Shown in pieces: positions 30,778 through 37,007 of a DNA stretch of 37,007 bases. The notes below the pieces were generated by a model. It ran no database searches. It was not told the DNA's origin and worked only from the letters and a program-made list of their open reading frames with translations. The stretch spans positions 1 through 37,007 of the IMG/VR virus record IMGVR_UViG_3300005264_000759; one strand, 5' to 3'. How positions within the stretch are numbered: position 1 is the stretch's first letter; every line of letters begins with the position of its first letter. The translations under genes and the position numbers were made by a program. The stretch comes from a virus.

Positions 30778-31269
30778 ATGAAAAAACTTATGATTTTGTG
30801 GATATTATTTATATTATCATTGCCTTTATTACTTTCCGCAGACGAATATAAACGATCTTATTTCAGACATTGGATTGATATTGACCAAGATTGTCAAGAA
30901 TCCAGAGCAGAAACACTTATACGTTATAATATGGGAATTCTTACTTTCAAAACAGATAAAAATTGTGTTGTGGTAAAAGGAGCTTGGATTTGTCCGTATA
31001 CAGGGATACTATATTATTTTGCAAAAGATTTAGATATTGATCATATTATTCCTCTTAAATGGGCATGGAACCATGGAGCATCTGAATGGACAGACGAGAA
31101 ACGAAAAGTCTTTGCAAATGATCCAGAAAACTTATTAGCAGTTCAAGCAAGATCAAATAGACAGAAAGGCGCAAAAGGAATTAATCAGTGGCTTCCCTCT
31201 AATACAGAATTTATTAGAACTTACATTGCAAAATGGTTTTATTTACAAGAAAAATACGGATTAAAATAA
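30778..31269 (+). CDS. Secreted HNH nuclease, GmrSD-C/DUF1524-like
   Basis: 163 residues behind AGAGG. Residues 1-21 form a signal peptide (MKKLMILWILFILSLPLLLSA), with a likely signal peptidase I site near residue 21. The nuclease motif is DIDHIIPLKWAWNHGASEW, then ANDPENLLAVQARSNRQKG, the His-Me finger pattern of this family of extracellular nucleases. The four cysteines may form disulfides. An exported nuclease in a replication region is unusual: it may degrade DNA in the envelope or medium, or act on DNA of competing phages during entry. These roles are inference. Confidence 0.88.
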   Translation: MKKLMILWILFILSLPLLLSADEYKRSYFRHWIDIDQDCQESRAETLIRYNMGILTFKTDKNCVVVKGAWICPYTGILYYFAKDLDIDHIIPLKWAWNHGASEWTDEKRKVFANDPENLLAVQARSNRQKGAKGINQWLPSNTEFIRTYIAKWFYLQEKYGLK

Positions 31270-31287
31270 ATGGAGACAGATTACGAT

Positions 31288-31485
31288 ATGAGTAAAGATA
31301 ATGAAATGTTAGAATTTACAGGAATTGTAAAAGTAGACACAGGGAAAGCTTATTTGATTGATGTTGACAGTATTGAAGTCTGGATTCCTGACAGTCAAAT
31401 AGATTGTATTGACGAACCAAGAATTGGCAAAGAATTTGATTTTGAAATCCCAAGATGGTTAGCAGAAATTAAGGAATTAATATGA
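31288..31485 (+). CDS. Small beta-rich hypothetical protein
   Basis: 65 residues from ATG 31288, preceded by GGAG at 31272-31275 with a 12-base gap. An in-frame ATG at 31270 directly after the nuclease stop is the alternative (71 residues), without a ribosome site. Pattern FTGIVKVDTGKAYLIDVDSIEVWIP resembles small OB-like phage proteins. Function unknown. Confidence 0.6.
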   Translation: MSKDNEMLEFTGIVKVDTGKAYLIDVDSIEVWIPDSQIDCIDEPRIGKEFDFEIPRWLAEIKELI

Positions 31486-31673
31486 CTGAAGTAAATAAAA
31501 TATACGCTTGGGCTGATTATACCTGGTATTACGCTGATGAAATTCCTGACATAGATGTATTTTTACAAAGTAATGGACTAAGTGATGATTATCGCACTTT
31601 GTTCATTTCAATTGAACGTAATTGTGAATGGATATCGAGGCACATACAAGATGCAATGGATGGAAAATTATGA
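31482..31673 (+). CDS. Small hypothetical protein
   Basis: 63 residues, AGGAAT upstream, ATGA overlaps at both ends. Trp/Tyr/Asp-rich (YAWADYTWYYADEIPDIDVF). No family recognised. Its stop overlaps the start of the SbcC N-terminal half. Confidence 0.6.
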   Translation: MTEVNKIYAWADYTWYYADEIPDIDVFLQSNGLSDDYRTLFISIERNCEWISRHIQDAMDGKL

Positions 31674-32764
31674 TTCAATCTCTAAGAATTAAAAATTTTG
31701 AAACTCATGTTGATACTTTTCTAAAATTACATAAAGGGGTGAATGTAATAATTGGGGAATCGGATGAAGGTAAGTCAGGAATCATTAGAGCCATAAAATG
31801 GAATACTAAAAACCGACCTCAAGGTGATTCATATAGAAATGATCAATTAAAAGATAATAAAACTTCAGTTATTGTTGATATCAAGTATTCTGAAAATGAC
31901 ATCATACGTAGAGAAAGAAATAATAAAAACAATCATTATAAAATAAATAATGGAGAACCTTTAAGAGCATTGAGAACAGATGTTCCTCAAGAAGTTCAAG
32001 ACATTGCAAAAATAAAAGATGTTAATATCCAAGGACAACACCCAACCGAACAATATTTCTTACTTGCAGATAAACCTGGACAAGTGGCAAAAAAATTCAA
32101 TGAAGTTGCCGGACTGACTATAATGGATAAAGCAATGTCTGACATTAATTCTCAGGTTAGATCATGTAACGCTGAAATAAATGTAGCTAAAAAAGAAATT
32201 GAAACAAGAGGAAATGATTTAAAAGATTCTGAATGGATACTCAAAGCTGACAAATTTGCCAAGAAATTAAAAAAAGACAAAATAAAATTATCCACAATGC
32301 AAAATGAAGCTTTAGACATTTCTCAAAAAATAAATGACATCGCAAATATCAGTCAAAAACTTGTAAATTATAAAGATATAGGAAAAGCTAAAGCTAAAGT
32401 GACCTCTTTGATATTACAAAAAAAGCAAATCAAAGATAAAAAAGATACTCAAAATTCAATAGAGCAGTTGATTTTTGCTACTACAGACGTTAATAAAAAT
32501 TTAAACAGTATCATTGATACAGAAATTGTTCAATCAGCTTTAAATGAGCTTAAAACAGTTGAAAAAGAAATCATGATAAAAGAGGATTTGTTTGAAAGAT
32601 TAACTGATCTTATTTTGGATATAGATGATAATGAAAGTGAAATCAAAAAAGCTGAATTGGAATACGCATTTGTATTGGAAGAATATGAAACTATCAGAGT
32701 AGAACAAGAGTGTCCCACATGTGGACGTAAAGGAAAAATAATAACCAATACAAAGAGGGGATAA
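31670..32764 (+). CDS. SbcC/Rad50/gp46-like ATPase, N-terminal half
   Basis: 364 residues from ATG 31670 (ATGA overlap; an earlier in-frame start would read through the neighbour). MIQSLRIKNFETHVDTFLKL and Walker A GESDEGKSG (29-37) are the N-lobe of the SMC-like ATPase, then the Q-loop region and about 190 residues of coiled coil. It ends 13 residues after a zinc-hook CPTC (348-351). There is no signature motif, Walker B or returning coil: these lie on a separate protein at 35977. The two halves add up to about 566 residues, nearly T4 gp46 (560). Partner of the SbcD-like nuclease. Confidence 0.88.
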   Translation: MIQSLRIKNFETHVDTFLKLHKGVNVIIGESDEGKSGIIRAIKWNTKNRPQGDSYRNDQLKDNKTSVIVDIKYSENDIIRRERNNKNNHYKINNGEPLRALRTDVPQEVQDIAKIKDVNIQGQHPTEQYFLLADKPGQVAKKFNEVAGLTIMDKAMSDINSQVRSCNAEINVAKKEIETRGNDLKDSEWILKADKFAKKLKKDKIKLSTMQNEALDISQKINDIANISQKLVNYKDIGKAKAKVTSLILQKKQIKDKKDTQNSIEQLIFATTDVNKNLNSIIDTEIVQSALNELKTVEKEIMIKEDLFERLTDLILDIDDNESEIKKAELEYAFVLEEYETIRVEQECPTCGRKGKIITNTKRG

Positions 32765-33109
32765 ATGAAATATCCAAAGAAAAAAGATCAAATGGGTTTA
32801 ATTGGGACTATGTGTACTTTTAAACGGAATTTGTACGCTCAATACTTTAAGAATGGTTCTCGTAAATGGGTGCGTAGTGCCCCAGAACACAAAGAACAAT
32901 TTGGCAAAATAGTAGGGTTCGGCTACACGTATAATGGTAAATATATTCCAGAAAGCGGGGGATTCTTTGACTCCGATGGTACTGATGCTAACTATGCACA
33001 CTTTAAACCATCTAAAAGAGTTGTACATATAAAAGTTAGAGTTAAAGGAGAAGGTAAATCATTAAAAATACATCCTATGGATTGCAAAATTATAAAAGGA
33101 AATTCATAG
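32765..33109 (+). CDS. Hypothetical protein
   Basis: 114 residues, GAGGGG upstream, starting straight after the SbcC N-half. Basic, Gly/Tyr/Phe-rich, probably beta (FGYTYNGKYIPESGGFFDSD). No family recognised. It lies between two subunits of the nuclease complex. Confidence 0.6.
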   Translation: MKYPKKKDQMGLIGTMCTFKRNLYAQYFKNGSRKWVRSAPEHKEQFGKIVGFGYTYNGKYIPESGGFFDSDGTDANYAHFKPSKRVVHIKVRVKGEGKSLKIHPMDCKIIKGNS

Positions 33110-33110
33110 T

Positions 33111-33980
33111 ATGAAATTTATTGCTTGTGCAGATATTCATTTATCAGATAAATGTCCTAAAAGTAGAAAAGGAAATTATTTCAAACAAATATTAGTTAAA
33201 TTTGAGTACATTCTTAAACGTACTCAAAAAACAGACTCTAAACTTTTAGTAATAGCAGGAGATTTTTTCGATACCACAAAAGCCAAATATAAAGTCACTA
33301 ATAAAATTCAGCATGATCTAAATTATCATGTATCTGGACTTGATAATACACCACTTGGGATTTTAGAAACAGCAGGAGCAATTTCAATTTTGAATAATAA
33401 AACCACAATTACAATAGGTGGGGTTACTTTTATTGGTGCAGGATGGAATGAAAAACCAAAAGAACAAGCAGATGTATTAGTGATTCATAGAATGATTGTG
33501 AAGAAAGGTGAACTGTGGGCAGGACAAACAAATTATTCTACTGCACACGCAATTCTCAGAAAATATCCATGGGCAAAGTGTATCATTTCTGGCGATAATC
33601 ATTTACCTCATTCATTGAGAACTAAAAATAAATTACAAATCAATTGTGGCTCTATGGTACGATCTACTAAAGCCCAAATAAATTATCAACCCAGATGTTG
33701 GATTATTGATACAGAAAAATGGGAAACAAAACCTATTAAAATTAAATGTCTTGCATCTGATGACGTATTTGACATGAACCAAATTGAAATTGATGAAACA
33801 AAAGATGATGCTAAAAGGGAAGCGGAAGAAAAAATTGCAGCTTTTATAGACACACTCCCGAATACAGAAAAAGAAAAACCAAATTACAAAAGTATACTGA
33901 GTAATGTAATTGATCAAACAAAACCTAAAAAGAATGTAATGAATATAATAAATCAAACAATGGAGAGGATTAACACATGA
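33111..33980 (+). CDS. sbcD: SbcD/Mre11/gp47-like nuclease
   Basis: 289 residues behind AAGGAAATT. Calcineurin-like phosphoesterase motifs: DIHLS (D8, H10), GDFFD, then QHDLNYH (the GNHD counterpart, with Gln for Asn), VIHRMI and SGDNHLPH (for GHxH). Forms the nuclease core that, with the two SbcC-like halves, would process DNA ends for recombination. Shorter than T4 gp47 (339). The C-terminal tail is duplicated at 34277. Confidence 0.9.
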   Translation: MKFIACADIHLSDKCPKSRKGNYFKQILVKFEYILKRTQKTDSKLLVIAGDFFDTTKAKYKVTNKIQHDLNYHVSGLDNTPLGILETAGAISILNNKTTITIGGVTFIGAGWNEKPKEQADVLVIHRMIVKKGELWAGQTNYSTAHAILRKYPWAKCIISGDNHLPHSLRTKNKLQINCGSMVRSTKAQINYQPRCWIIDTEKWETKPIKIKCLASDDVFDMNQIEIDETKDDAKREAEEKIAAFIDTLPNTEKEKPNYKSILSNVIDQTKPKKNVMNIINQTMERINT

Positions 33981-34171
33981 ATTTAATAGATGAATTACTG
34001 GAAGAAATTGACAGAAATAAAGAGATTCTAAAATATTATGAAGCACTTCCACAAGGAGTTTTTGGGGCAAGCTTCATTAAAAAGGACATCGAGTTTGCCA
34101 GAAACGCAATTGTTGACCAAAATACAGCGTCCATGGCACAAGCATTAAAAACTTTAAGAGAAACTAACTAA
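33977..34171 (+). CDS. Small helical hypothetical protein
   Basis: 64 residues, ATGA overlap with sbcD. Two to three helices (NLIDELLEEIDRNKEILKYY, then KKDIEFARNAIV). Resembles small helical proteins often found next to phage recombination genes, but no function is known. TAATG junction to the next ORF. Confidence 0.6.
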   Translation: MNLIDELLEEIDRNKEILKYYEALPQGVFGASFIKKDIEFARNAIVDQNTASMAQALKTLRETN

Positions 34172-34275
34172 TGAGTATAACAATCAAATGTCCTTGGTGT
34201 GACAAACCTGCATTATGTTCTGCAAGTAAAGGGATTTGGTGCTGTCATTGCAAAAATAATACTAAAAGGAAATAA
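34171..34275 (+). CDS. 34-residue zinc-ribbon-like protein
   Basis: Starts on the last base of the upstream stop (TAATG). The sequence has CPWC, a lone C, then WCCHC, a plausible four-cysteine zinc knuckle in 34 residues. Such tiny zinc proteins are common in phages and can be missed by length cutoffs. Function unknown. Confidence 0.55.
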   Translation: MSITIKCPWCDKPALCSASKGIWCCHCKNNTKRK

Positions 34276-34276
34276 G

Positions 34277-34309
34277 ATGAATTTAATAAATCAAACCACG
34301 GAAAGAATT
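34277..34309 (+). repeat. Decayed duplicate of the sbcD 3' end
   Basis: This 33-base stretch matches 33939-33971, the last codons of sbcD, at 28 positions by my count, and in its own frame reads MNLINQTTERI compared with MNIINQTMERI in sbcD. It stops soon after. It lies directly upstream of the HNH-AP2 gene, suggesting that arrival of the endonuclease, or a repair event linked to it, copied this tail. Confidence 0.65.
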
Positions 34310-34311
34310 GT

Positions 34312-34854
34312 ATGCTAACATACGAAGAACTTCACAGACAATTGGTGTATAACAAATTGACAGGGGTTTTTAGATGGAAAATTTCCAATACTAATTCGGT
34401 CAAGATTGGGAGTAAAGCAGGATGCATCGACAAACTAAATGGATATGCTGTCATAGGAATTAATAATCAAATCTATTTGACTCATCGACTTGCGTGGTTC
34501 TATGAATATGGTTATATGCCTGAAAATATGATTGATCATATTGATAGAATTAAACATCATAATTGGATTTTAAATCTAAGAGAAACTTCTCGACAATGTA
34601 ATCTTAGAAATACAGGCAATCCTAAAGACAATACATCAGGAGTTAAGGGTGTTTATTTTTGTAAAAAAAGTAATAAATGGTATGCTCAAATTCCTAAAAA
34701 CAAAAAACAAAAAGTGCTGGGGTATTATAAAGATTTTGATGATGCTGTCTGTGCAAGATTAGCTGGAGAACAATGTCTTGCGTGGGAAAGTTGTGATTCA
34801 AATAGTCCCGCATTTCAATACGTAACAGAAAATATACAAGGAGAGAGAAATTGA
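34312..34854 (+). CDS. HNH homing endonuclease with AP2 DNA-binding domain
   Basis: 180 residues. HNH part: THRLAWFYEYGYMPENMIDH with D and an N-terminal H, then NWILNLRETSRQCNLRN. C-terminal AP2: TSGVKGVYFCKKSNKWYAQI, then GYYKDFDDAVCARLAGE. This pair is typical of free-standing phage homing endonucleases. No clear ribosome site. It is placed between sbcD and the SbcC C-half. It does not lie in an intron or intein; it may use a neighbouring gene as its target. Confidence 0.9.
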   Translation: MLTYEELHRQLVYNKLTGVFRWKISNTNSVKIGSKAGCIDKLNGYAVIGINNQIYLTHRLAWFYEYGYMPENMIDHIDRIKHHNWILNLRETSRQCNLRNTGNPKDNTSGVKGVYFCKKSNKWYAQIPKNKKQKVLGYYKDFDDAVCARLAGEQCLAWESCDSNSPAFQYVTENIQGERN

Positions 34855-35078
34855 ACCTAATTGAAATACAGAAAAAAGTAAAACAGAAAGACAAAGAGCG
34901 AAACAAACTTCTTGGACAAAAAAGTATGTTGATAGATAATTTACAAAAATTAGGATTCAAAAATTTAGGAGAAGCAAAGAAGAAATTGACTACTTTAACT
35001 AATGAAATCAATAGAATGGAAAAAAATTACCAAGCTGATGTAAATAAATTTAAAACCAAATATGAGCATTTATTATAA
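34851..35078 (+). CDS. Small coiled-coil protein
   Basis: 75 residues starting at TTG 34851, supported by AAGGAG at 34838-34843 with a 7-base gap. Almost entirely charged coiled coil (KKVKQKDKERNKLLGQKSML, then NRMEKNYQADVNKF). It lies between the two SbcC-like halves and could supply or pair with the missing returning coil; that is inference. It begins MNLI, like other ORFs nearby. Confidence 0.6.
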   Translation: MNLIEIQKKVKQKDKERNKLLGQKSMLIDNLQKLGFKNLGEAKKKLTTLTNEINRMEKNYQADVNKFKTKYEHLL

Positions 35079-35152
35079 TGTTTAACACAGTCGGAGATTT
35101 AATAAATACAATACTATTATTAATTATTGCACTTTTACTTTATTTTAATTAA
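35078..35152 (+). CDS. 24-residue single-pass membrane microprotein
   Basis: TAATG coupling to the gene before. After a short polar start (MFNTVGDLINT) the rest is ILLLIIALLLYFN, enough to span a membrane. No ribosome site of its own. Comparable in kind to the ORF at 605. Function unknown. Confidence 0.4.
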   Translation: MFNTVGDLINTILLLIIALLLYFN

Positions 35153-35167
35153 ATAAGGAGTAAGAAA

Positions 35168-35434
35168 ATGAACAGAAATGAAGAAAGCGCAAATTGTGAG
35201 CATGAACAAGAGAGTTGTAACACTGACCCAGTATTAGACATTCCTATCAGCGGTAGAATTACTGCTACCTTATCAAATAAAGACCCATATCGCAGTGATT
35301 TTATGAAATATAATCTTTCGGTTGATGATTTAGTGCTTAAAGTTTTAATTTGGTATCAATCAAAAAGCGAGAAATATAGACAACAAACACTGCTTGTAGA
35401 TGCAGTAAAAGATTTTAAATTACATTCAAATTAA
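35168..35434 (+). CDS. Hypothetical protein
   Basis: 88 residues behind AAGGAG. Acidic start with two cysteines, then ISGRITATLSNKDPYRSDFM and a helical end. No family recognised. Confidence 0.65.
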   Translation: MNRNEESANCEHEQESCNTDPVLDIPISGRITATLSNKDPYRSDFMKYNLSVDDLVLKVLIWYQSKSEKYRQQTLLVDAVKDFKLHSN

Positions 35435-35482
35435 TAAAAGATAAAAAACTTGAATCGCAAAATAAAAGAGGTATTAAAAATT

Positions 35483-35708
35483 ATGAATGAAGAAAAAAGA
35501 TATATAATTAAAAAAGTGAAGCAATATTATTATACAAACAACATACACAAAAATAGGAAAATATTGGATTTTATGGGATAGGTATAAAACTTACGAAGGT
35601 GCTGTTCAAGCTGTCACACATGGTAAAGAGCAATCAATGCAGATGGAACTCAATATAAACCAATGGAAAATAAGAGACCGTTTAGACAATGGTACATCTT
35701 ATTTCTGA
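35483..35708 (+). pseudogene. Frameshifted small ORF
   Basis: ATG 35483 (AGAGG upstream) reads MNEEKRYIIKKVKQ and runs to TAG at 35579. The +1 frame across the same place reads IGKYWILWDRYKTYEGAVQA and continues as a protein-like sequence to TGA 35706, without its own start. The frames join if one A is removed from the A5 run at 35549-35553. A sequencing error, a recent mutation, or translational slippage would each explain this. Confidence 0.6.
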
Positions 35709-35738
35709 ACTGGAAAATAATACATAAAGAGGAATGAA

Positions 35739-36020
35739 ATGATTTATAGAAATGATGATAATACTATTGTTTTACAATTCGGCACAGGAGATATTGAAGT
35801 AGGGAATGGCAGGGTTATATCTAACAATAAAGATGAAATGTATCCTTGTTGTATTTTCGCTGAAAAACCGGCAGAACCAAGACCAGATGCTTGTATAAAT
35901 TTTGTTTTCACAGATGTTCGCAAATTCAGAACTTTTAGAATCAACTTAAACATTATCACAAATTTAATAGGAAACTATGATAGATACATTATTCACAAGA
36001 CTTACAGAAAAAATATCTGA
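35739..36020 (+). CDS. Hypothetical protein
   Basis: 93 residues behind GAGGAAT. Beta-rich N-terminal half (IVLQFGTGDIEVGNGRVI) and INFVFTDVRKFRTFRINLN, a pattern common in small phage proteins of unknown role. Its last 44 bases overlap the SbcC C-terminal half in another frame. Confidence 0.65.
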   Translation: MIYRNDDNTIVLQFGTGDIEVGNGRVISNNKDEMYPCCIFAEKPAEPRPDACINFVFTDVRKFRTFRINLNIITNLIGNYDRYIIHKTYRKNI

Positions 36021-36585
36021 AAGAAAATTTGCTAAAAGAGAACTTACTAATTGGGAAGATAAATTAGATAAAGGTTTAAATAATTTAGAAGACTTAGAGG
36101 AAGCAAGAATAATCTTTCAAAAGGCGGCTCAAGTAACTCAATCTCAATTATCAACACAAATTTCAAATATAGTTACTTCTGCATTGGCGGCAGTCTTTGA
36201 TGACCCTTATGAATTTATAGTAGATTTTGTCAAAAGAAGAAATGTAACAGAAGCCGATTTAAAATTTATTAAAAATAAAAATGAATTTACACCACTTAAC
36301 TCCTGTGGATACGGAGCGGCTGATATCGCCTCTTTAGCTCTTAGAGTAGCCTATTGGAAATTAGGAAATACTCGAAATACATTGATTCTTGACGAACCAC
36401 TCCGCAATCTTTCCTTAGAAAAACAACCCAAAGCATCAATGATGATAAGTCAATTAAGTAAAATGAAAGGAGGACTCCAATTTTTAATAGTCACTCATAA
36501 TTCAGCATTAAGAGAATCCGCAGATAGATCATTTAAAGTAACAAAAATAAATGATATAAGTCATATAAAGGAGATTATTTTATGA
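35977..36585 (+). CDS. SbcC/Rad50/gp46-like ATPase, C-terminal half
   Basis: 202 residues. A short coiled coil (about 10-60) leads to the C-lobe: the signature-like GYGAADIASLALRVAYW (111-127), Walker B TLILDEP (135-141), and VTHN (172-175) at the H-loop position. There is no Walker A or zinc hook; these are on the protein at 31670, 3.2 kb upstream. Both lobes are needed for one ATP site, so the proteins should assemble. The returning coil is much shorter than the outgoing one in the N-half. Confidence 0.85.
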   Translation: MIDTLFTRLTEKISERKFAKRELTNWEDKLDKGLNNLEDLEEARIIFQKAAQVTQSQLSTQISNIVTSALAAVFDDPYEFIVDFVKRRNVTEADLKFIKNKNEFTPLNSCGYGAADIASLALRVAYWKLGNTRNTLILDEPLRNLSLEKQPKASMMISQLSKMKGGLQFLIVTHNSALRESADRSFKVTKINDISHIKEIIL

Positions 36586-36617
36586 TGAAAAGAATACCAA
36601 TATGGACATGCGAATGA
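36582..36617 (+). CDS. 11-residue leader ORF
   Basis: AAAGGAG (36567-36573) is 8 bases before this ATG. The peptide MMKRIPIWTCE ends in TGA overlapping the ATG at 36614 (ATGA), which has no ribosome site. This duplicates the design seen before the primase. Likely a reinitiation leader. Confidence 0.45.
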   Translation: MMKRIPIWTCE

Positions 36618-36817
36618 ACCAGTCATACAGCACGTATATGGATTATATTGATTTCTTGAATGAAAAATTTAAACAAGAACAACAGAGATTATTTAGAGAG
36701 AATTGTAAATCTTACATTTACAATAGAAATCCTTCAGTAATTTCTGTACATAAAAATTTACATAGTTTATCGGGGTGTAAAGGCATAGGACTTTTAAAAA
36801 AGAGGGATAAGAGATGA
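36614..36817 (+). CDS. Small hypothetical protein
   Basis: 67 residues from ATG 36614, preferred to the in-frame ATG 36602 because of the ATGA coupling with the leader ORF. Helical, charged N-terminus (YMDYIDFLNEKFKQEQQRLF), basic end. No family recognised. 36817-36911 holds only very short ATGA-linked ORFs (36814-36831, 36828-36854) that may be chance. Confidence 0.55.
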   Translation: MNQSYSTYMDYIDFLNEKFKQEQQRLFRENCKSYIYNRNPSVISVHKNLHSLSGCKGIGLLKKRDKR

Positions 36818-36911
36818 ACAATGCCGTATGATTGGAAATTTAAAAGATATATAAACGTATGATTAAATCTGAAAAAACTTTTTGCAGGATGAAATAAAAA
36901 AGGAAAAAATA

Positions 36912-37007
36912 ATGACACCAACAGAAATTGAAAAAATAATTACTGATTCAGGGATAACAATTGAAGATGGACAAGCTTATAATCTTTATGATTGTGGTTG
37001 TGTTTTT
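36912..37007 (+). CDS. Start of a hypothetical gene, cut by the window end
   Basis: AAGGAA upstream and an open frame of 32 codons to the end (MTPTEIEKIITDSGITIEDG, then a CGC). Too short to assign. Confidence 0.55.
   Translation, partial: MTPTEIEKIITDSGITIEDGQAYNLYDCGCVF

Noticed and set aside
33240-33420. Loss of the GNHD catalytic motif in SbcD
   Set aside because: QHDLNYH stands at the expected position, a substitution I recall in other phage SbcD-like proteins, so the active site is probably intact.

Overview
This window is the replication, recombination and DNA-modification region of a large AT-rich (roughly 30% GC by eye) virulent tailed phage. Every supported gene is on the + strand. 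Genes are packed with ATGA/TAATG overlaps, mostly have strong AGGAG-type ribosome sites, and are read from sigma70-like promoters. No structural genes, RNA polymerase, integrase or tRNA were recognised. The gene set mixes T4-like functions (UvsW-like helicase, gp32-like SSB, UvsX-like recombinase, gp46/47-like nuclease, ATP ligase, endonuclease VII-like nuclease, clamp and clamp loader) with an SPO1-type family A polymerase that carries an N-terminal uracil-glycosylase-like domain. The host cannot be read from the sequence; a low-GC bacterium is likely.

Layout: 1-1.9 kb small proteins and a PAPS-reductase-like PP-loop protein; 1.9-5.1 kb a promoter, two ribbon-helix-helix regulators and a UvsW-like helicase with an HNH intein in Walker A; 5.2-7.2 kb small membrane and hypothetical proteins, a DnaG-type primase behind a 16-codon leader ORF, and an RNA polymerase alpha-CTD-like protein; 7.2-10.7 kb a promoter, a long hairpin that buries a ribosome site, a lambda-O-like initiator gene with iterons and an AT-rich tract (candidate origin), and a DnaB-family helicase. 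From 10.75 to 15.2 kb lies a 7-deazaguanine DNA modification cluster: queD, queE, a small DNA-binding protein, queC, a YhhQ-type transporter, folE, and a DpdA-like transglycosylase whose usual N-terminal module seems to lie downstream as a separate ORF. From 15.1 to 25.7 kb come the sliding clamp, polymerase (LAGLIDADG intein), a regulator, clamp loader (intein), a possible recombination mediator, SSB, recombinase and an acidic repeat protein. From 25.8 to 30 kb come a FEN-type exonuclease, a decayed homing endonuclease, an endonuclease VII-like gene and ligase. From 30 to 37 kb come a compact structured RNA, a secreted HNH-type nuclease, and an SbcC/gp46 split into two genes on either side of SbcD/gp47, with an HNH-AP2 homing endonuclease in between.

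The most unusual feature is in the clamp-loader gene. Its intein (20820-21839) is open throughout in the host frame, but a complete 216-residue homing endonuclease with its own ribosome site and ATG is encoded inside it in the +1 frame (21124-21774). Other strong signals are the lambda-type origin inside the initiator gene, the ribosome-site hairpin ending in T7, the three-hairpin kissing-loop RNA, the split Rad50, the split and permuted DpdA, and a promoter family with duplicated UP-like elements in a genome that also encodes an alpha-CTD-like protein.

How the genes work together: FolE, QueD, QueE and QueC would make preQ0 from GTP, the transporter may import precursor, and the DpdA-like enzyme would exchange guanine in phage DNA for the deazaguanine to evade restriction. 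The initiator, DnaB helicase, primase, polymerase, clamp, loader and SSB form a nearly self-sufficient replisome. UvsX, the UvsY-like protein, the UvsW-like helicase, SbcCD, the EndoVII-like nuclease, FEN and ligase provide recombination-dependent replication and repair.
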